From positions 62,001-126,000 of the forward strand of contig DPXQ01000087.1 of the NCBI GenBank assembly GCA_003527225.1: DNA of 64,000 nucleotides, written 5' to 3'. The stretch is from Rhizobium sp. (lineage in GTDB: Bacteria > Pseudomonadota > Alphaproteobacteria > Rhizobiales > Rhizobiaceae). The notes beneath the pieces were generated by a model, which was not told the origin of the DNA, did not search any database, and worked only from the letters and a program-made list of their open reading frames with translations. Position numbers and translations under genes: made by a program. Of the stretch, positions 54,047 to 64,000 are shown piece by piece. How positions within the stretch are numbered: the stretch's first letter is position 1; every line of letters begins with the position of its first letter.

Positions 54047-55021
54047 TCACTCCTCGGTCACGCCCATGAAGGGCCTGATCTCCCGCCCGGGCATGAAGAT
54101 GCCGAGTCGCTTGATCTCCCATTCGAGCTTGATGCCGGAATGCTCGAATACACGCTGGCGCACGGTCTCCCCGAGATACTCAAGGTCATATCCGGACGCA
54201 TGGCCGACATTGATCATGAAATTGCAGTGCAGCGACGACATCTGCGCACCGCCAATCATCAGGCCGCGGCAGCCGGCCTGGTCGATCAGTTCCCAGGCCG
54301 AATGGCCTGCCGGGTTCTTGAAGGTCGAGCCGCCAGTCTTTTCCTTGACGGGCTGAACCGTCTCGCGGTGATGGCGGACCGCGTCCATGTCGGCACGGAT
54401 CTTGGCCTTGTCCTCGGGATAGCCTTCGAAAAGCGCGCTGGTGAAGATCAGGTCGTCGGGAGCCGCGGAATGCCGGTAGGTATAGCCCATGTCAGCTTTC
54501 GACAGGATGTGAACATTGCCCCGACGGTCGACGGCCTCGACTTCGACCAGCCGTTCAGCCGTATCGCCGCCATTGGCGCCGGCGTTCATCCGAAGAGCAC
54601 CGCCGATACTGCCGGGAATGCCGTAGTAGAAATGGAACCCGCCGATATTGTTGTCCATCGCCATGGCGGCGATGTGCTTGTCGGGGCAGATCGCGCCGGC
54701 GCGGATGCGGTTATCTCCGGCAAGGTCCACCTGACCGAAGCCCTTGGCCGAAAGCCGGAGAACGACGCCCGGAATGCCGCCGTCGCGCACCAGAAGGTTG
54801 GAGCCGACACCGACGACGGTCAACGGCACATCTTCTGGCAGGAGCTTGAGGAAGGCCACCAGATCGTCCCTGTCATGCGGCTGGAACATCAGCTCCGCAA
54901 GGCCGCCTGCTTGGAACCACGTCACGCGGTCCATCGGCGCATCAGGCGTCAACCGGCCCCTAAGGTCCTTGACGCCATCGCCCAGCGCGGCCAGCAGCTT
55001 TTCTCCATCCACCTGTTTCAT
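54047..55021 (-). CDS. murB: UDP-N-acetylenolpyruvoylglucosamine reductase
   Basis: An FAD enzyme that reduces the enolpyruvyl group to give UDP-MurNAc. The 324-residue protein has [38 protein letters not shown], the FAD pyrophosphate region [26 protein letters not shown], and [35 protein letters not shown]-like serine and the C-terminal LEWEIKRLG with the catalytic Glu are seen. Its ATG directly follows the murC stop with no gap. It ends the tightly spaced mur block. Confidence 0.97.
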   Translation of the reverse strand: MKQVDGEKLLAALGDGVKDLRGRLTPDAPMDRVTWFQAGGLAELMFQPHDRDDLVAFLKLLPEDVPLTVVGVGSNLLVRDGGIPGVVLRLSAKGFGQVDLAGDNRIRAGAICPDKHIAAMAMDNNIGGFHFYYGIPGSIGGALRMNAGANGGDTAERLVEVEAVDRRGNVHILSKADMGYTYRHSAAPDDLIFTSALFEGYPEDKAKIRADMDAVRHHRETVQPVKEKTGGSTFKNPAGHSAWELIDQAGCRGLMIGGAQMSSLHCNFMINVGHASGYDLEYLGETVRQRVFEHSGIKLEWEIKRLGIFMPGREIRPFMGVTEE

Positions 55022-56434
55022 TCAAGACTTTCCCGAAAGAGCTTCCAGTTCCTTGGGCAGCGCCGCCGCCCATTGCGTTATATTGCCGGCACCCAAGAGA
55101 ATCACGAAATCACCCGGCTGCGCAATGCCTGCGATCAGCAGGGCGAGACCCTCCGGCGCCGGCAGGTAGCGGGCGTCGCGGTGCCCACCAGCGCGGATGC
55201 GCTCGACCAGGGCCTCGGCATTGGCGCCTTCGATCGGATCCTCCCCCGCGGCGTAGACTGGAGCCAGAATGATGCTGTCCGCATCGTTGAAGCAGTTGGC
55301 GAAATCCTCGAACAGGCTCGACAGGCGCGTATAGCGATGCGGCTGGTGCACCGCGATGATGCGGCCGCTGCACGCTTCTCGGGCCGCTTTCAGCACGGCC
55401 TTGATCTCGACCGGATGGTGTCCGTAGTCGTCGAACACCTGTACGCCGTTCCAGGTACCGGTCAGCGTGAAGCGTCGCTTTACGCCCCCGAACGACGACA
55501 ATCCCTTGCGGATAGCGTCCTCCGGGATGTCGAGCCGGTTGGCGACTGCAATCGCCGCACAGGCATTCGCGATGTTGTGGCGGCCGGGCATCGGCAGCCT
55601 GAGATCCTTGAAGTTGAAGACGCGACCTGTCCTGCGCCGGCGAATCTCGACGTCGAAGATCGAGTGCGTGCCCTCGAGCCGGACGTTCGAATAGCGCACG
55701 TCTGCCTGCGGGTTCTCACCATAGGTAATGACCTTGCGGTCCTCGATCTTACCGACCAGCGCCTGTACTTCCGGATGGTCGAGACACATGACGCCGAACC
55801 CATAGAAAGGCACATTCTCGACGAACTGCGCAAAAGCCGCCCGCACGGCGTCGAAGGTGCCATAGTGGTCGAGGTGTTCCGGGTCGATATTGGTGACGAC
55901 GGCGATCTCGGCCGGAAGCTTGAGAAAGGTACCGTCGGATTCGTCGGCCTCGACCACCATCCATTCACCCTCGCCCATGCGCGCATTGGTGCCATAGGCA
56001 TTGATGATGCCACCGTTGATGACCGTCGGATCGAGCCCGCCAGCATCCAGAAGCGCCGCCACCATCGACGTGGTGGTCGTCTTGCCATGTGTGCCGCCAA
56101 TAGCGATCGCATTACGGAAGCGCATCAGCTCGGCCAGCATCTCGGCGCGCCGGACGATCGGCAGAAGTCTTTCGCGCGCTGCCACCAGTTCGGGATTGGT
56201 CTTCTTGATGGCGGTCGAGACGACCACGACTTCGGCGTCTCCGAGATTTTCCGCCTTGTGGCCGACAAAGACCTCGATACCCTTCTCTCGCAGGCGCTGC
56301 ACATTGGCATTGTCCGCCTGGTCGGATCCCTGGACCCGATGACCGAGGTTGTGGAGGACCTCCGCGATCCCGCTCATTCCTATTCCACCGATACCGATGA
56401 AATGGACCAGCCCGATCGTTGTCGGCATTTTCAT
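55022..56434 (-). CDS. murC: UDP-N-acetylmuramate--L-alanine ligase
   Basis: Adds L-Ala to UDP-MurNAc with ATP. The 470-residue protein has the UDP-binding start [23 protein letters not shown], the Mur-ligase ATP motif [20 protein letters not shown] at about 107-125, [14 protein letters not shown], and [16 protein letters not shown], then [15 protein letters not shown] and HQPHRYTRL in the C-terminal domain. Its start overlaps the murG stop (ATGA). Followed immediately by murB. Confidence 0.98.
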   Translation of the reverse strand: MKMPTTIGLVHFIGIGGIGMSGIAEVLHNLGHRVQGSDQADNANVQRLREKGIEVFVGHKAENLGDAEVVVVSTAIKKTNPELVAARERLLPIVRRAEMLAELMRFRNAIAIGGTHGKTTTTSMVAALLDAGGLDPTVINGGIINAYGTNARMGEGEWMVVEADESDGTFLKLPAEIAVVTNIDPEHLDHYGTFDAVRAAFAQFVENVPFYGFGVMCLDHPEVQALVGKIEDRKVITYGENPQADVRYSNVRLEGTHSIFDVEIRRRRTGRVFNFKDLRLPMPGRHNIANACAAIAVANRLDIPEDAIRKGLSSFGGVKRRFTLTGTWNGVQVFDDYGHHPVEIKAVLKAAREACSGRIIAVHQPHRYTRLSSLFEDFANCFNDADSIILAPVYAAGEDPIEGANAEALVERIRAGGHRDARYLPAPEGLALLIAGIAQPGDFVILLGAGNITQWAAALPKELEALSGKS

Positions 56435-57552
56435 GGTTTGGCTCCCTTCACGTCCGCTGCGCTCTTGCCCGCGGCAATAGCCTCAACGAGATCGGCAAGC
56501 AAGCTCGATGCATCGGGCATGCCCGATCGCTTCGCCGCCGCCGCCATGTCCTCGAGGCGTTCAGGCTCCTGTATCGCGTCCTCGATGAGCTTTGCCAATC
56601 GCTCGGCGGAAAGCTCCGCCTGCACGATGACCTTCGCACCGCCATTGTCCGCGAGCGTCGCCGCATTCGCGGCCTGATCGTGATCGAGCGCATAGGGATA
56701 AGGCACCAGGATCGAGGGCCGGCCAATGACGGAAAGCTCCGAGACCGTCGAAGCGCCGGACCGGCAGATCACCAGGTGAGCCGCCGCGATCCTGGCCGCC
56801 ATATCGGTGAAGAAGGGCGAAACCTCGGCCGAAATGCCTAGCTTCTTGTAACAGGCGACGACGCGCTCCACGTCTTCCGGCCGTGCCTGCTGGGTAATGG
56901 CCAGCCGACGCCTCAGCGTTTGGTCGAGCAGACTTATGGCGTTGGGCACCGCGGAGGAAAAGAACTGCGCGCCCTGACTGCCGCCGAATACGACCAGACG
57001 GAAGGGCTGCCCATCGCGCGATGGCACATACGGTATGGAGGATGCAGCAATCACCGCCGGTCGCACCGGATTGCCGGTGACCACAGTCTTGTCCGCATAG
57101 GCGCCGCCGTCAGGCAGGAAGCCCCCGGCAATGGCCCGCACGCGTTTCGCCAGCGCCCTGTTGGCCCGCCCCATCACCGCATTCTGCTCGTGGATAGCGG
57201 TCGGCACCCCGAGATGAGTCGCGGCAAGAACCGGTGGAACGGTCGGATATCCGCCGAAGCCGATGACGGCTAGCGGCTTCAGGTCACCGATCAGCCGACG
57301 GGCGGCACGATAACCCCGCCACAGGGTCCATAGCGCACGAACCGCTTCGACCGGGTTCTTCGAACCGATGGTCGCCGAGGGCACAGTGTGGATCATATCG
57401 GCCGGGAACATGCCGGCATAGCGTTCGGCGCGGCTGTCGGTCACGAGATGAACCGTATAGCCGCGATCCATGAGTGTGTGGCAGAGCGCTTCGGCCGGAA
57501 AGAGATGCCCGCCGGTCCCACCGGCGGTGAGGAGAATGAGACCTTTTGCCAT
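56431..57552 (-). CDS. murG: UDP-GlcNAc:lipid I N-acetylglucosaminyltransferase
   Basis: Makes lipid II by adding GlcNAc to lipid I at the inner face of the membrane. The 373-residue protein has the N-terminal glycine loop [54 protein letters not shown], then [19 protein letters not shown], and the UDP-GlcNAc site [36 protein letters not shown]. It begins six bases after ftsW and overlaps murC by four. Confidence 0.97.
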   Translation of the reverse strand: MAKGLILLTAGGTGGHLFPAEALCHTLMDRGYTVHLVTDSRAERYAGMFPADMIHTVPSATIGSKNPVEAVRALWTLWRGYRAARRLIGDLKPLAVIGFGGYPTVPPVLAATHLGVPTAIHEQNAVMGRANRALAKRVRAIAGGFLPDGGAYADKTVVTGNPVRPAVIAASSIPYVPSRDGQPFRLVVFGGSQGAQFFSSAVPNAISLLDQTLRRRLAITQQARPEDVERVVACYKKLGISAEVSPFFTDMAARIAAAHLVICRSGASTVSELSVIGRPSILVPYPYALDHDQAANAATLADNGGAKVIVQAELSAERLAKLIEDAIQEPERLEDMAAAAKRSGMPDASSLLADLVEAIAAGKSAADVKGAKP

Positions 57553-57558
57553 GGATGA

Positions 57559-58713
57559 CTACTCCGCCGGAACGCCATGGGCGGAACGGAACAAGCTGCG
57601 TTCCTGGGCGCGCTTTTCCGGCCGACGCCGCGTCAGCGCGAGAATGAAACCAGCCGTCACGCAGATCGCAATCATCGACGACCCGCCATAGGATATCAGC
57701 GGCAGGGTCATGCCCTTGGCGGGCAGCAGCTCGAGGTTCACGCCGATGTTGATCATCGACTGGACGCCGATCTGTAGCACCAGGCCGGCGACGGCAAAGC
57801 GGTTGAAGTCATCGCGCTCCTTGAACGCGTGGCTGAGACCGCGCAGCACCAGGAAGGCAAAGATCGAGACGAGAACGATGCAGAAGATGATGCCGAATTC
57901 CTCGGCAGCCACCGAAAAGATGAAGTCGGTATGGCTGTCCGGGATGATCCGCTTGACGATGCCCTCGCCCGGACCCTGACCGAACCAGTCGCCGCGTATG
58001 ATTGCTTCTCGTGCGGTATCCGTCTGGAAGGTGTCGCCCTCCCCTGTCAGGAACCGGTCTATGCGGCCCGCGACGTGTGGCAAGGTCAGATAGGCGCCCA
58101 CGAGCCCCGCCGATCCGAGACCGCCAAGCACGGTGATCCACAGCCACGGCATGCCGGCCATGAAGAACATGCCGCCCCACACGACCGAGGTCAGGATCGT
58201 TTGACCGAGATCCGGTTGAGCGACGAGGAGCGCAGCAACGATTGCGAAGAGAAGGATGGCAAACAGATTGCCCGGAATGTCGGGCTGGCGCGCATGTTCC
58301 GCGAAGAGCCAGGCACAGATCACCACAAAAGCAGGCTTCATGAATTCCGAGGGCTGGATCGAGATGCTCGCGATTGTCACCCAGCGCCGGGCGCCCTTGA
58401 CCTCAATCCCGAAGAAGAGGGCCAGAACCATCATCAACAGCGAAAGCCCGAGAATAACCATTGCGGTGCGGCGCACCTGGCGCGGAGAGAGAAAGGAAAG
58501 ACCGATCATCACTCCGAGAGCGGGCAACATGAAGACCGCATGGCGCTTGACGAAGTGGAAGCTGTCGAGCCCGAGCCGCTCGGCGACTGCTGGCGAGGCC
58601 GCGAAGGACAGCATGAAGCCGATCCCCATCAGGAGCACGAAAGTCACCAGAAAAAGGCGGTCTATGGTCCAGAACCAGTCTGCGACGGGACCCCGTTCCA
58701 CGCGGCTTACCAT
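57559..58713 (-). CDS. ftsW: SEDS family division protein FtsW
   Basis: A septal peptidoglycan glycosyltransferase of the SEDS family, 384 residues with about ten membrane helices. Signatures are WFWTIDRLFLVTFVLLMGIGFMLS at the N-terminus, FVKRHAVFMLPALGVMI, IQPSEFMKPAFVVICAWLFA, LVAQPDLGQTILTS with the catalytic-Asp region, DSHTDFIFSVAAEEFG, and the C-terminal LPLISYGGSSMIAICVTAGFILAL. It follows murD by one base. Its partner PBP3/FtsI would lie upstream of murE, outside the window. Confidence 0.97.
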   Translation of the reverse strand: MVSRVERGPVADWFWTIDRLFLVTFVLLMGIGFMLSFAASPAVAERLGLDSFHFVKRHAVFMLPALGVMIGLSFLSPRQVRRTAMVILGLSLLMMVLALFFGIEVKGARRWVTIASISIQPSEFMKPAFVVICAWLFAEHARQPDIPGNLFAILLFAIVAALLVAQPDLGQTILTSVVWGGMFFMAGMPWLWITVLGGLGSAGLVGAYLTLPHVAGRIDRFLTGEGDTFQTDTAREAIIRGDWFGQGPGEGIVKRIIPDSHTDFIFSVAAEEFGIIFCIVLVSIFAFLVLRGLSHAFKERDDFNRFAVAGLVLQIGVQSMINIGVNLELLPAKGMTLPLISYGGSSMIAICVTAGFILALTRRRPEKRAQERSLFRSAHGVPAE

Positions 58714-58714
58714 G

Positions 58715-60124
58715 TCAGTTGCCTCCTGTTGGCACGTCGATCAGCATATCGATGCCGTCAAGTGCGGCGACATGACCGACAAAGGCATCGCCGCGAACCT
58801 CAAAGTTCTTGTACTGGTCGAAGCTTGCGCAAGCCGGTGATAGCATGACAGCAACGGCATTTTCTTCCGCCGCCGCATCCGCCGCCGCATGGGCGACCGC
58901 CTGCTCCAGCGTTCCGGAAATCTCGTAAGGCACCGCGTCGCCCAGCGTCACCGCGAAGGCGGATGCCGCCTCGCCGATCAGATAGGCCTTGACCACGTGA
59001 GGAAAGAGCGGAGCGAGGCTCGCTATGCCCCCTTCCTTCGGCAACCCGCCGGCAATCCAGTAGATTCGCTCGTAGCTGGAAAGTGCCGGCGCCGCCGCTT
59101 CAGCGTTGGTTGCCTTGGAATCATTGACGAAGACGACATTGCCGCGACGCCCGACCGGCTGCATGCGATGCTTGAGCCCCGCAAAGGACTTGAGGCCGGC
59201 GCGGACCTCGTCCGGCGAAACGCCGACGGCGAGACAGGCGGCAATGGCAGCCGCCGCGTTCTGCGCATTGTGGCTGCCGCGCAGCGTCTGGATCCCGTTG
59301 AGATCGGCAGCGACCGAAGTAGCCCCGCCATGGGCCTCGATGATCCGGTGCGCCTGGGCATAAAAGCCGTCCGCAAGCGGCTGACGCTTCGAAATACGCA
59401 CGACCTTGGTGCCCGCGCGCTCGACGCGATCGGCAATCAGTTCACAATAGCTGTCGTCGACCCCGACAACCGCAATGTCGCTGCCTGCCACCAGCCGTTC
59501 CTTGACGTCCGCATAGTGCTGGATCGTTCCGTGGCGATCGAGGTGGTCAGGCGTGATATTAAGGAGAATGCCCACAGTCGGATTGAGCGTTGGCGCCAGG
59601 TCGATCTGGTAGGAGGAACATTCAACGACGAAATACCGTCCGCCCTTCGGCGCGTCGAGTGTGAGCACCGCCCGTCCGATATTTCCGCCGAGTTGGGTAT
59701 CGCGGCCGCTTGCGGAAAGGATATGGGCGATGAGCGCTGTTGTCGTGGACTTGCCGTTTGTCCCGGTAATGGCAATGAACGGGCAATGGGGCACGTGCGC
59801 CCGCCGTTCACGCACGAAGAGCTCGACATCGCCGATGATCTCGACGCCGGCCGCACGTGCCAGTCCGACCGCCCAATGCGGCTTCGGATGGGTAAGCGGG
59901 ACCCCGGGCGCCAGCACGAAAGCGGCAAGGCTGTTCCAGTCGATGCCATGAAGGTCCTCGGTCCGGATCCCCTCGTCCTGAGCCTTGCCCACGCTGTCGG
60001 GATTATCGTCCCACGCAATCACATCGGCACCACCGGCAATCAGCGCCTGAGCTGTCGCCAGCCCCGATCCTCCGAGACCGAAAAGTGCGACCTTCTTACC
60101 CTTGAACGTGGTGACCGGTATCAT
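58715..60124 (-). CDS. murD: UDP-N-acetylmuramoyl-L-alanine--D-glutamate ligase
   Basis: Adds D-Glu to UDP-MurNAc-L-Ala. The 469-residue protein starts [34 protein letters not shown], has the ATP motif [20 protein letters not shown] at about 117-135, [41 protein letters not shown], and [16 protein letters not shown] with the C-terminal [20 protein letters not shown]. It begins seven bases after mraY and is followed after one base by ftsW. Confidence 0.98.
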   Translation of the reverse strand: MIPVTTFKGKKVALFGLGGSGLATAQALIAGGADVIAWDDNPDSVGKAQDEGIRTEDLHGIDWNSLAAFVLAPGVPLTHPKPHWAVGLARAAGVEIIGDVELFVRERRAHVPHCPFIAITGTNGKSTTTALIAHILSASGRDTQLGGNIGRAVLTLDAPKGGRYFVVECSSYQIDLAPTLNPTVGILLNITPDHLDRHGTIQHYADVKERLVAGSDIAVVGVDDSYCELIADRVERAGTKVVRISKRQPLADGFYAQAHRIIEAHGGATSVAADLNGIQTLRGSHNAQNAAAAIAACLAVGVSPDEVRAGLKSFAGLKHRMQPVGRRGNVVFVNDSKATNAEAAAPALSSYERIYWIAGGLPKEGGIASLAPLFPHVVKAYLIGEAASAFAVTLGDAVPYEISGTLEQAVAHAAADAAAEENAVAVMLSPACASFDQYKNFEVRGDAFVGHVAALDGIDMLIDVPTGGN

Positions 60125-60131
60125 TGTCCCC

Positions 60132-61232
60132 TCACCTGAGCTTCAAGGTTGAAAGGCCGAGCATCGCAAGGCCGACGGCAATGATCCAGAAGCGGATCAC
60201 GACCTGGCTTTCGGTCCATCCCAGCTTCTCGAAATGATGATGGATCGGCGCCATAAGGAAAACACGCCGGCCGGTCATCTTGAAATAGCCGACCTGGATG
60301 ATGACCGACAGGGTCTCCATGACAAACAGGCCGCCGATGATGGCCATGACGATTTCGTGCTTGGTCGCGACGGCCACGGTACCGATCAGGCCACCGAGCG
60401 CAAGGGACCCGGTATCGCCCATGAAGATCGCCGCCGGGGGGGCATTGAACCACAGGAAGCCCAGTCCGGCGCCGATGACTGCCCCGAGAACGACTGCAAG
60501 CTCGCCGGTGCCAGGTACGAAGTTGATCTGCAGGTAGTTTGAAAACACTGCGTTGCCGGTGAGATAGGCAATCACGCCGAAAGAGGCGGCCGCGATCATC
60601 ACCGGCACGATCGCAAGTCCGTCGAGGCCATCGGTCAGGTTTACGGCATTGCCTGCCGACACGATGACGAAGCCGCCGAAGAGCACGAAGAATATCCCGA
60701 GATCGATCAGGAAATCCTTGAGGAAGGGAAACGCGACCGACGAGCCGAAGGTCGAGCCCTGCGGACCCGAGGTGAGCGCCGTGTTCATCATGAAGTAGAC
60801 GGCGATGCCGGCGATGATGAATTCGATGCCGAGCCGCGCCTTGCCCGAGAAACCCTTCTCGGTCTGCTTCGTCACCTTCAGGTAGTCGTCATAAAAACCG
60901 ATGGCCCCGAAGCCGAGCGTGACGAGCAGCGTCGAGACGACATAGACGCTCGACAGATCGGCCCACAGTAGCGACGATACGACGATACCGGCCAGAATCA
61001 TCAGGCCGCCCATGGTGGGTGTGCCGGCCTTCTTGAAATGGGTCTGGGGGCCATCGGCCCGGATCGGTTGTCCCCGGCCCTGACGCACCCGGAGCGACGA
61101 AATCATCGCTGGTCCGAACAGGAAGACGATCAACGCGGAGGTGAACAATGCGGCACCGGTGCGGAACGTGATGTACCGAAACAGATTGAAAAATTGAAAG
61201 TAGTCCGCCAGTTCCACAAGCCAGATCAGCAT
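60132..61232 (-). CDS. mraY: Phospho-N-acetylmuramoyl-pentapeptide transferase
   Basis: Transfers phospho-MurNAc-pentapeptide to undecaprenyl phosphate to form lipid I. The 366-residue membrane protein has about ten helices. Signatures: [46 protein letters not shown] (the DDxxK active-site region), [35 protein letters not shown], and [25 protein letters not shown]. The ATG at 61232 is chosen (AAAGGG upstream) over an in-frame codon at 61247. It starts 24 bases after murF. Confidence 0.98.
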   Translation of the reverse strand: MLIWLVELADYFQFFNLFRYITFRTGAALFTSALIVFLFGPAMISSLRVRQGRGQPIRADGPQTHFKKAGTPTMGGLMILAGIVVSSLLWADLSSVYVVSTLLVTLGFGAIGFYDDYLKVTKQTEKGFSGKARLGIEFIIAGIAVYFMMNTALTSGPQGSTFGSSVAFPFLKDFLIDLGIFFVLFGGFVIVSAGNAVNLTDGLDGLAIVPVMIAAASFGVIAYLTGNAVFSNYLQINFVPGTGELAVVLGAVIGAGLGFLWFNAPPAAIFMGDTGSLALGGLIGTVAVATKHEIVMAIIGGLFVMETLSVIIQVGYFKMTGRRVFLMAPIHHHFEKLGWTESQVVIRFWIIAVGLAMLGLSTLKLR

Positions 61233-61256
61233 GAGAGCCCTTTCCAAAAGCCCAGA

Positions 61257-62690
61257 TTAGTTACGGCGCCCGGTGTCGGGGAATGCCGGATACTTGTCAA
61301 GCAAAGCCGAAACGATCTTGCCGAAGCCGAGCCCGAGCGACGATTTGACCATCACCACGTCGCCCTCACGGACCGAAGTGGCAACGAAATCAGCAAGCTC
61401 CGCCGTGGTTTCGCGGTATTCGACATGAACGCTCTCGGGCAGGGAATCGCGAAGCGCCGCCATTTCCGGACCGGCGAGCCAGACATGTTCGATACCGGCC
61501 GCAAGCAGCGGCCCGGCCATCTCGGCATGAACCTTCTGCGAAAAATTCCCCATCTCCAGCATGTCGCCGAGAACGGCGATGCGCCGGCCCTCGGCCCCGG
61601 GATGCGACGCCGCCAGAACGGCGATCGCCGCCCGCATCGATGCGGGATTGGCATTATAGCTTTCATCGATAAGCGTGAAGCTGCCTGTAGCGGCCGACAG
61701 CAGGTGGCGTTCCCCGCGCCCCTTGACCGCGGAGAGAAGGCGGAACGCTTCCGCCGCCCGGTCAACGTCGGCGCGCAACACCGATACTACTCCCAGAACT
61801 GCCATGGCGTTTTCGGCCAGGTGACGCCCGGGCGCGCCGATGACGATTTCTCGCGTTTCACCGCCGAAGGATGCCCAGATCGTCGAGCTCTCGGCCGCTC
61901 CGTCATATTCGGCCAGCCGGAACTCGGCCTTGGCATGCTGGCCGAAGCTGTGGATATTCTCCACGCCGGCGGCCTGCGCGGCCTTCTCCAGGAAATCATA
62001 TTGGCCGTTGTCGCGGTTCAGAATGACATGGCCACCGGGCTCGACGCCTTCGAAGATCTCCGCCTTGGCGGCCGCGATCTCCTTCAGATTGCGGAAATTG
62101 CCGAGATGCGCCGGGGCAATCGTCGTTATAACGGCCACATGCGGACGCACGAGTTTCACAAGCGGCCGGATTTCGCCCGGATGATTCATGCCGATTTCGA
62201 ACACGCCGAAATCGGTGTCGGACGGCATGCGAGCGAGCGTCAGCGGCACACCCCAATGATTGTTGAAGGAGGCCACGGCCGCATGCACCTTGCCCGACGG
62301 CTCCAGCGCGCGGCGCAACATTTCCTTGGTAGTCGTCTTGCCGACCGATCCGGTAACGGCGACAATCCGCGCGGACGTTCGTTCGCGCGCCGCCACGGCG
62401 AGCTTTTCCAGGGCAGCCAGAACGTCGTCGACGACGATCATCGGCACGGTCAGCCGGCCAAGCGCGGGTAGCTTCGCCTCGCTGACGACGAGGAGAGACG
62501 CGCCATTGGCGACGGCCAGGCTGGCGAAGTCGTGCCCGTCGACCCGGTCACCCTTGATGGCGAAGAAGGCTTCGCCCGGCCCGATGGTCCGGCTGTCGAT
62601 GGATATGCCGGTGATGCCCTCGGGCAGGGTGCCCAACGGGCGGCCCGCCATTGCGGTGATCATCTCCTGCGTCGTCCAAAGAAAAGTCAA
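61257..62690 (-). CDS. murF: UDP-MurNAc-tripeptide--D-alanyl-D-alanine ligase
   Basis: Adds the D-Ala-D-Ala dipeptide made by Ddl to complete the pentapeptide precursor. The 477-residue protein has the Mur-ligase ATP motif [21 protein letters not shown] at about 112-130, [51 protein letters not shown], and [17 protein letters not shown], with [14 protein letters not shown] in the C-terminal domain. Its start overlaps the murE stop by four bases. Confidence 0.98.
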   Translation of the reverse strand: MTFLWTTQEMITAMAGRPLGTLPEGITGISIDSRTIGPGEAFFAIKGDRVDGHDFASLAVANGASLLVVSEAKLPALGRLTVPMIVVDDVLAALEKLAVAARERTSARIVAVTGSVGKTTTKEMLRRALEPSGKVHAAVASFNNHWGVPLTLARMPSDTDFGVFEIGMNHPGEIRPLVKLVRPHVAVITTIAPAHLGNFRNLKEIAAAKAEIFEGVEPGGHVILNRDNGQYDFLEKAAQAAGVENIHSFGQHAKAEFRLAEYDGAAESSTIWASFGGETREIVIGAPGRHLAENAMAVLGVVSVLRADVDRAAEAFRLLSAVKGRGERHLLSAATGSFTLIDESYNANPASMRAAIAVLAASHPGAEGRRIAVLGDMLEMGNFSQKVHAEMAGPLLAAGIEHVWLAGPEMAALRDSLPESVHVEYRETTAELADFVATSVREGDVVMVKSSLGLGFGKIVSALLDKYPAFPDTGRRN

Positions 62691-64000
62691 TGTTCAAGCT
62701 CCTCCAATGCCTTGCGCAATTCGGCATGATCCGAGAACGGCAGGGTGACATCCCCGACCGTCTGTCCTTCCTCATGCCCCTTCCCGGCGACGATCAATGT
62801 ATCGCCGGACGAAAGCATGGCGACCGCATGGCGAATGGCGCCGGCGCGTTCGCCGATTTCGGTCGCCGATGGTGCCGCGGCCATGATCTCGGCGCGGATC
62901 TCGGCTGGAACCTCCGAACGCGGATTGTCGTCCGTGACAATGACCACATCTGCCAGCCGGCTGGCAATTTCGCCCATGATCGGACGCTTGCCCCGGTCCC
63001 GGTCGCCGCCGCAACCAAAGACGACGATCACGCGGCCGGTGGTGAACGGCCTGACCGAGGCGAGCACATTTTCAAGCGCATCCGGCTTGTGGGCGTAATC
63101 GACATAGGCGAGCGCCCCGTTCTTGGTATGCCCGACGAGTTCCAGCCGCCCGGATGCGCCTTCGAGCTTCTCAAGGGCCTTCATCGCGACTGCGACGGGA
63201 ACGCCGGTCGAGATAGCGAGCCCTGCGGACACCAGGGCATTGGCGACCTGAAAGTCACCGGCAAGCGGGATATGGACTTCATAGATCTCGTCGCCGGCAT
63301 GAACCTCGGCAACTTGTTTGTGGCGAAAATGCTCGACCCGCTTCAGCGCCAGGAAGTCACCCTGACGACCGACCGTGCGCACATCATGGCCGGCGGCGCG
63401 CGCGACACGGATCGCCTCCGCCGACCAGGGATCGTCGGCGAAGATCACGGCGGGCGAACCCTTCGGCAGCAGGGTATCGAAGAGCCGCATCTTGGCCGAC
63501 ATGTATTCCTCGACCGTCGCATGGTAGTCCATGTGGTCGCGGCCAAGATTGGTGAAGGCGGCGGCAGAAAGCCTGACCCCGTCGAGCCGGCACTGGTCGA
63601 GACCGTGGCTCGACGCTTCCATCGCGGCATGGGTCACACCCTCCGCCGCGAGCTCCGCCAGAAGCTTGTGCAGCGCCACCGGATCCGGGGTCGTCAGCGA
63701 GCCATATTCGTTGCGAGAAGGGGAGACGACACCGGTCGTGCCGATTTGCGCGGCGGCAAGCCCCGCGTGTGTCCAGATCTGCCGTGTGAAGGAGGCGACC
63801 GAAGTCTTTCCGGCAGTCCCCGTGACCGCGACCATGGTAGCGGGTTGCGCGGCATAGAAGCGTGCAGCGGCAATGGCGATAAAGCGCCTCGGATTGGAAA
63901 CCGGAATAACCGGCACCACCGCATCGATGCGATGACCGGCAATGATTGCGGATGCGCCCCGTGCAACCGCGTCCGCGACATAGGCTGCGCCATCGGCCTT
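62687..64000 (-). CDS. murE: UDP-MurNAc-L-Ala-D-Glu--meso-diaminopimelate ligase, cut by the right edge
   Basis: Adds meso-diaminopimelate to the precursor. The visible 437 residues lack only the N-terminal few tens of residues (UDP-binding start), which lie beyond the window. The ATP motif is [20 protein letters not shown] (Ala replaces the usual Asn of GTNGKT), then [82 protein letters not shown], and the meso-DAP selectivity motif [10 protein letters not shown] (DNPR). The reading frame is open through 64000. It overlaps murF by four bases. Confidence 0.96.
   Translation of the reverse strand, partial: KADGAAYVADAVARGASAIIAGHRIDAVVPVIPVSNPRRFIAIAAARFYAAQPATMVAVTGTAGKTSVASFTRQIWTHAGLAAAQIGTTGVVSPSRNEYGSLTTPDPVALHKLLAELAAEGVTHAAMEASSHGLDQCRLDGVRLSAAAFTNLGRDHMDYHATVEEYMSAKMRLFDTLLPKGSPAVIFADDPWSAEAIRVARAAGHDVRTVGRQGDFLALKRVEHFRHKQVAEVHAGDEIYEVHIPLAGDFQVANALVSAGLAISTGVPVAVAMKALEKLEGASGRLELVGHTKNGALAYVDYAHKPDALENVLASVRPFTTGRVIVVFGCGGDRDRGKRPIMGEIASRLADVVIVTDDNPRSEVPAEIRAEIMAAAPSATEIGERAGAIRHAVAMLSSGDTLIVAGKGHEEGQTVGDVTLPFSDHAELRKALEELEH

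Noticed and set aside
53761..54069. A 102-codon plus-strand frame in the murB-ddl gap
   Set aside because: GTG start without ribosome binding site, no family, and it runs into the end of murB.
53756..56677. A 973-codon plus-strand reading frame across murB, murC and murG
   Set aside because: It is antisense to three intact enzymes whose motifs are unambiguous. Long antisense frames are expected in GC-rich DNA, and the product shows no recognisable domain.

Overview
The window looks like a chromosomal core segment of an alphaproteobacterium of the order Rhizobiales, most likely family Rhizobiaceae; the genus cannot be fixed from the sequence alone. The support is: a permuted two-piece tmRNA, an FtsZ with a very long variable linker ending in a rhizobial-type tail, neighbouring genes of the DUF4169, DUF1127, DUF2164, DUF2853 and DUF6074 families, high GC, and a division/cell-wall gene order that runs murE-murF-mraY-murD-ftsW-murG-murC-murB-ddl-ftsQ-ftsA-ftsZ-lpxC-bamD-recN. 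No insertion sequence, prophage, CRISPR array, tRNA or rRNA gene was recognised.

Region 1 (1-4.9 kb): the 5' part of hflK, then folA, thyA and a DUF2853 gene on the minus strand. Next comes a plus-strand exported protein that combines an AprI/Inh-like protease-inhibitor domain with an SH3-like domain. It is followed by the tmRNA gene ssrA (tag A-NDNNAKGYALAA) and immediately by sspB, whose product delivers ssrA-tagged proteins to ClpXP. Two small genes (DUF4169 and a ribbon-helix-helix protein) follow.

Region 2 (4.9-17.4 kb): mostly envelope functions on the minus strand. These are an uncharacterised secreted cysteine-rich protein, a 1236-residue AsmA-family protein with a coiled-coil tail, a D-lactate-dehydrogenase-like flavoprotein, and an RND efflux pump with its membrane-fusion protein. 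A membrane-anchored alpha/beta hydrolase lies on the plus strand.

Region 3 (17.6-38.1 kb): a mixed set of short transcription units. It contains uvrD/pcrA, a DUF6074 gene, an endonuclease/exonuclease/phosphatase protein, pncA, panC-panB, DUF2164, azlC-azlD, an M24 aminopeptidase P, a DUF1127 micro-gene, prmA, a Sco protein, a 52-residue membrane peptide, a DUF2189 membrane protein, an orphan cheW, creA, a DnaQ-like exonuclease, a small serine hydrolase, a GNAT acetyltransferase, a DEAD-box RNA helicase with a lysine-rich repeat tail, and a GGDEF diguanylate cyclase.

Region 4 (38.2-64 kb): every gene is on the minus strand. Read in transcription order (high to low coordinate) it is the dcw cluster from murE (cut by the right edge) to ftsZ, then lpxC, bamD, recN, a phospholipase D/EEP-hydrolase pair, ligA and a U32-family protein. 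murE to murB are spaced by -4 to +24 bases, implying one transcript and translational coupling. A 396-base gap before ddl carries TTAA boxes and probably holds a second promoter. Strong hairpin terminators follow ftsZ and lpxC. Together these genes make the peptidoglycan precursor lipid II, flip or polymerise it at the septum, assemble the Z-ring, and commit UDP-GlcNAc to lipid A.

Most of the window is ordinary core genome. The points worth a second look are the ssrA-sspB pairing, the inhibitor-SH3 fusion, the uncharacterised secreted protein next to AsmA, small genes below usual length cut-offs, hairpins that cover ribosome binding sites (panC, azlC), the U32 protein's cysteine cluster, and the regulatory gap inside the dcw cluster.
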